A DNA stretch of 7,403 nt from Cyanobacteriota bacterium (lineage in GTDB: Bacteria > Cyanobacteriota > Cyanobacteriia > Leptolyngbyales > Leptolyngbyaceae). The stretch covers positions 1-7,403 of the forward strand of contig JAIXVO010000240.1 in NCBI GenBank assembly GCA_027482985.1, read 5' to 3'. The notes beneath the pieces are model-generated. The model had not been told where the DNA came from. It ran no database searches and saw only the letters and a list, made by a program, of their open reading frames with translations. Shown here piece by piece: positions 5,548 to 7,403 of the stretch. A program made the translations under genes and the position numbers. Within the stretch, counting starts at the first letter, position 1, and each line of letters opens with the position of its first letter.

Positions 5548-7255
5548 GCCCTGCTGCCGGTTGCGGTTCAGCCGCCACGGGCATTGCCGCGACATCTTGC
5601 ATCAGTGGCGACGGAGGTTGGGCTACGGCATCCGCTGTGGGCTGACCCGCAGGGGTCGTCGTCACCGCTTGGGCGTTGGGCGCGATCGGGGCCGCTGGCG
5701 ACCCAGCAGGATTGGGACTGAGAGGCTGGCTTTCAGCCGGACTGGTGAAGGGTTGCGCGTCCATGGTCGGAGTCACGGGCGCAACTGTGGGAGCAGTCGG
5801 ATCGGGCTGGCGCTCCACGGTGGGAGTTGTGGGCAAGGGGGCATTGGGCGTGGGGACGATCGCATCCGGAGTCGGGATGCCCCCATCTGGAGTGGGTGGC
5901 GAGTTGGGCGGGGTCAAACTGTCTGGAGCAGCGGGGCTAGATTCCAGACTGGGACTGCGGGGAGCCGTTTGCATCGCCGCCCATTTGGCCTGGAGTTCCA
6001 TTAATTCGGGGACGGTGACAAATTTGTAACCCTGTCGTTGCAACGTCGAGATGATTTGGGGCAGCGCTTCCACTGTTGCCGCGCGATCGCCCCCGCCATC
6101 ATGCATCAACACAATGCCCCCCGGCTTCACCTGACTCAAGACGTTATCCACAATCAGCGGGGCAGACACCAAATAATCACTGGAATCCGCTGACCACATA
6201 TTCACCATGTAGCCCTGTTGTTTCGCGTAATTCGCCAACTCCCCTTCCAAATTGCCACCAGGCGGACGCATGAGATAGGTTCTGACACCCCCCGTCGCTT
6301 CATAAATCAGCCGCGCCGTATTGCCTAACTCTTGGGCAGCGGTCGCCGCATCAATGTTTTCCATTGGGTGCCGCCAAGTGTGATTGCCGATCGCGTGCCC
6401 CTCTTCAAACACTTTCCGGGCGATCGTCGGATTTTCCTGAATCGCCTGCCCCACGAAGTAGAACGTACTTTTAATATTGTTCTGTTTCAGGATGTCCAAA
6501 ATTTGCTCAGTCGTCTGCTTCCAGGGCCCATCATCAAAGGTCAGAGCGACCACTTTTTCGGCATTCGCGGGGGGTGTCGCCTCATGCACCACCTGTCCCT
6601 GAAACTGGGGCGGCACCTTGAAGACCAGATTTTGAGGTTGCTGCCGTTGATGGGCGATCGCCGTTTTCTCCACCGCTTCCGTGTTCTGCACCGGTTGCAC
6701 TTGTTCCTGCGGAGCCATGACCACGGGCGGTTCTGCCGCCTGATGACCCGTCATTTCCAGGTAAATGATCCAGTAACAGAAGAGGAAACTCGCGATCGCC
6801 AATCGATTCAGCAAAAATGACCGCAAAATCTGGAAGCGATCGGCCTTCATCGCCCGTCCTTTACGGCGGACTGGGGGTGCCATCACGCCTGGTCGCGCCC
6901 TTTGGCCAGTTTTCGCAGGGGCACTAATCCGCACCGTTTGCCGCCAGAGAATGTCTCGCTGTCCATTCACTCGTGCCATAATCCGCACTTCGCGAATCGA
7001 CTTAGAATTGAGCGTCCACAAGCGATAACAAATGTGGCGCACCAATCGCTGTTGCGCTCCTACACAAGCTTGCGGATGGGTTGAGCGGGGAAAGTTGACC
7101 ATCATCTTGAGGCAGCCCGATCGCCCCGTCTCCGTCTGCACATGAATTCCCTGAGTCGCCAGGATACTGTTCAGCCAGTAAGCAATGGCTCGAAAATTCC
7201 CCTGTCGTGCCAGGGTTAACAGAGAAGGCTGGTAAGAACTGGGTGCGTAGGTCAT
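5537..7255 (-). CDS. Membrane-anchored polysaccharide deacetylase (CE4/NodB) with extra N-terminal domain and Pro-rich tail (572 aa)
   Basis: The catalytic NodB domain spans about 232-420 and shows the CE4 motifs: TFDDGP (239-244; Asp241 catalytic base, Asp242 metal ligand), NHTWRHP (291-297; metal ligands His292 and His296), RPPGG (330-334), the SADSSDY region (355-361) and IVLMHD with His385. Such enzymes remove acetyl groups from N-acetylglucosamine units of peptidoglycan or other polysaccharides, using a divalent metal. A single membrane helix (about 149-167) should place this domain outside the cytoplasmic membrane. Residues 1-134 form a separate domain (SLLTLARQGNFRAIAYWLN at 11-29) resembling an N-terminal module seen in assorted cyanobacterial proteins; its role is unknown. 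Residues 430-572 are Pro/Thr/Ala-rich and probably disordered. ATG 7255 has GAGG five bases upstream. It is the first gene of a three-gene operon. An internal start at 6850 is also plausible. Confidence 0.9.
   Translation of the reverse strand: MTYAPSSYQPSLLTLARQGNFRAIAYWLNSILATQGIHVQTETGRSGCLKMMVNFPRSTHPQACVGAQQRLVRHICYRLWTLNSKSIREVRIMARVNGQRDILWRQTVRISAPAKTGQRARPGVMAPPVRRKGRAMKADRFQILRSFLLNRLAIASFLFCYWIIYLEMTGHQAAEPPVVMAPQEQVQPVQNTEAVEKTAIAHQRQQPQNLVFKVPPQFQGQVVHEATPPANAEKVVALTFDDGPWKQTTEQILDILKQNNIKSTFYFVGQAIQENPTIARKVFEEGHAIGNHTWRHPMENIDAATAAQELGNTARLIYEATGGVRTYLMRPPGGNLEGELANYAKQQGYMVNMWSADSSDYLVSAPLIVDNVLSQVKPGGIVLMHDGGGDRAATVEALPQIISTLQRQGYKFVTVPELMELQAKWAAMQTAPRSPSLESSPAAPDSLTPPNSPPTPDGGIPTPDAIVPTPNAPLPTTPTVERQPDPTAPTVAPVTPTMDAQPFTSPAESQPLSPNPAGSPAAPIAPNAQAVTTTPAGQPTADAVAQPPSPLMQDVAAMPVAAEPQPAAGHVP
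6857..6862 (-). promoter_or_regulatory. Internal ribosome site, possible second start of the deacetylase
   Basis: AAAGGA stands six bases before an in-frame ATG (6850-6848, codon 136), a better Shine-Dalgarno sequence than the one at 7255. The protein from here (437 aa) would begin MKADRFQILRSFLLNRLA, a textbook positively charged N-in signal anchor. Both products may be made. Confidence 0.4.
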
Positions 7256-7403
7256 TCTCGCCTCGAAACGGGTGTAAGCGTTCGCCTGTGGACATTACGC
7301 ACACTAGCCTACCCGATGCCAAGCGGTTTGATGCAATTTTTTTGCAGAATGGAACGGAGGGAAGCGGGAGAGAAAAGAAGAGAGAGGGAGGAAAAAGGAG
7401 GCA
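7256..7403. other. Upstream region of the deacetylase operon, promoter not firmly seen
   Basis: The minus-strand promoter of the deacetylase operon should be here. TAATGT at 7297-7292 is the best -10 candidate, with TTGGCA 19 bp further upstream, both weak. A small hairpin TGCAA-TTTTT-TTGCA lies at 7332-7346. From 7366 to 7401 the plus strand is purine only. Confidence 0.3.
7395..7401 (+). promoter_or_regulatory. Shine-Dalgarno-like AAGGAGG at the right edge
   Basis: A perfect AAGGAGG lies two bases from the window end within a polypurine run. If a start codon follows within about ten bases it marks a plus-strand gene divergent from the deacetylase operon. It may instead be chance in purine-rich DNA. 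Confidence 0.3.

Larger units (their letters stand above)
599..6799. repeat. HIP1 octamers GCGATCGC, 16 copies dispersed
   Basis: Copies begin at 599, 929, 1191, 1748, 2094, 2336, 2489, 2674, 3481, 4836, 5240, 5372, 5426, 6083, 6654 and 6792. A random 7.4-kb sequence of even base composition would have about 0.1. This is the known cyanobacterial HIP1 palindrome, lying mainly inside genes. There is none between 3489 and 4835. Confidence 0.95.

Noticed and set aside
5548..5595. Upstream start for the 150-residue protein
   Set aside because: The added 16 residues are only an alternate-frame reading of the deacetylase tail; the ATG at 5547 fits the overlap pattern.
5348..6004. Long plus-strand open frame of 218 codons
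   Set aside because: It lies antisense to the deacetylase tail and the 150-residue gene. Its Arg/Gly-rich composition is what complementing a Pro-rich coding region yields, and no motif is visible.

Overview
The window is almost certainly from a cyanobacterium, probably a filamentous or Leptolyngbya-like lineage. The octamer GCGATCGC (HIP1), typical of cyanobacterial genomes, occurs 16 times in 7.4 kb. Two gene families found mainly in cyanobacteria are present (a DUF2358-type protein and a small Cys-containing protein), and there is a heptameric purine/pyrimidine repeat of a kind common in cyanobacterial intergenic DNA. Lineage below phylum is a guess.

Layout. Positions 1-896 (minus) hold the N-terminal 298 codons of an FAD-dependent oxidoreductase that runs off the left edge. 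A 230-bp spacer follows, then a 57-residue plus-strand protein (1127-1300) with four cysteines. It converges on a DUF2358 protein (1330-1806, minus). A 49-bp divergent spacer separates DUF2358 from a two-gene ABC-2 exporter: the ATPase (1856-2815) and its permease (2812-3585) overlap by 4 bases. A small DUF4870-type membrane protein (3690-4037, plus) comes next.

Positions 4038-4420 form the longest non-coding stretch. It holds two oppositely oriented arrays of 7-bp repeats, a minus-strand intrinsic terminator, a nested long-range inverted repeat and a plus-strand intrinsic terminator. It is the best candidate for something undescribed: either a structured RNA or a pair of overlapping convergent 3' ends.

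The right side is a three-gene minus-strand operon read from 7255 down to 4421. The first gene encodes a membrane-anchored CE4/NodB polysaccharide deacetylase with an extra N-terminal domain and a long Pro-rich tail. The second encodes a 150-residue unknown protein overlapping the first by 11 bases. The third encodes a four-segment membrane protein of unknown function. The context suggests cell-envelope or peptidoglycan/polysaccharide modification. The right edge is a polypurine tract ending in a perfect Shine-Dalgarno-like string, possibly leading into a plus-strand gene just outside.

Most of the window looks like ordinary cyanobacterial core or shell genes. I see no mobile element, CRISPR array, tRNA or rRNA, and no clear new multi-gene system.
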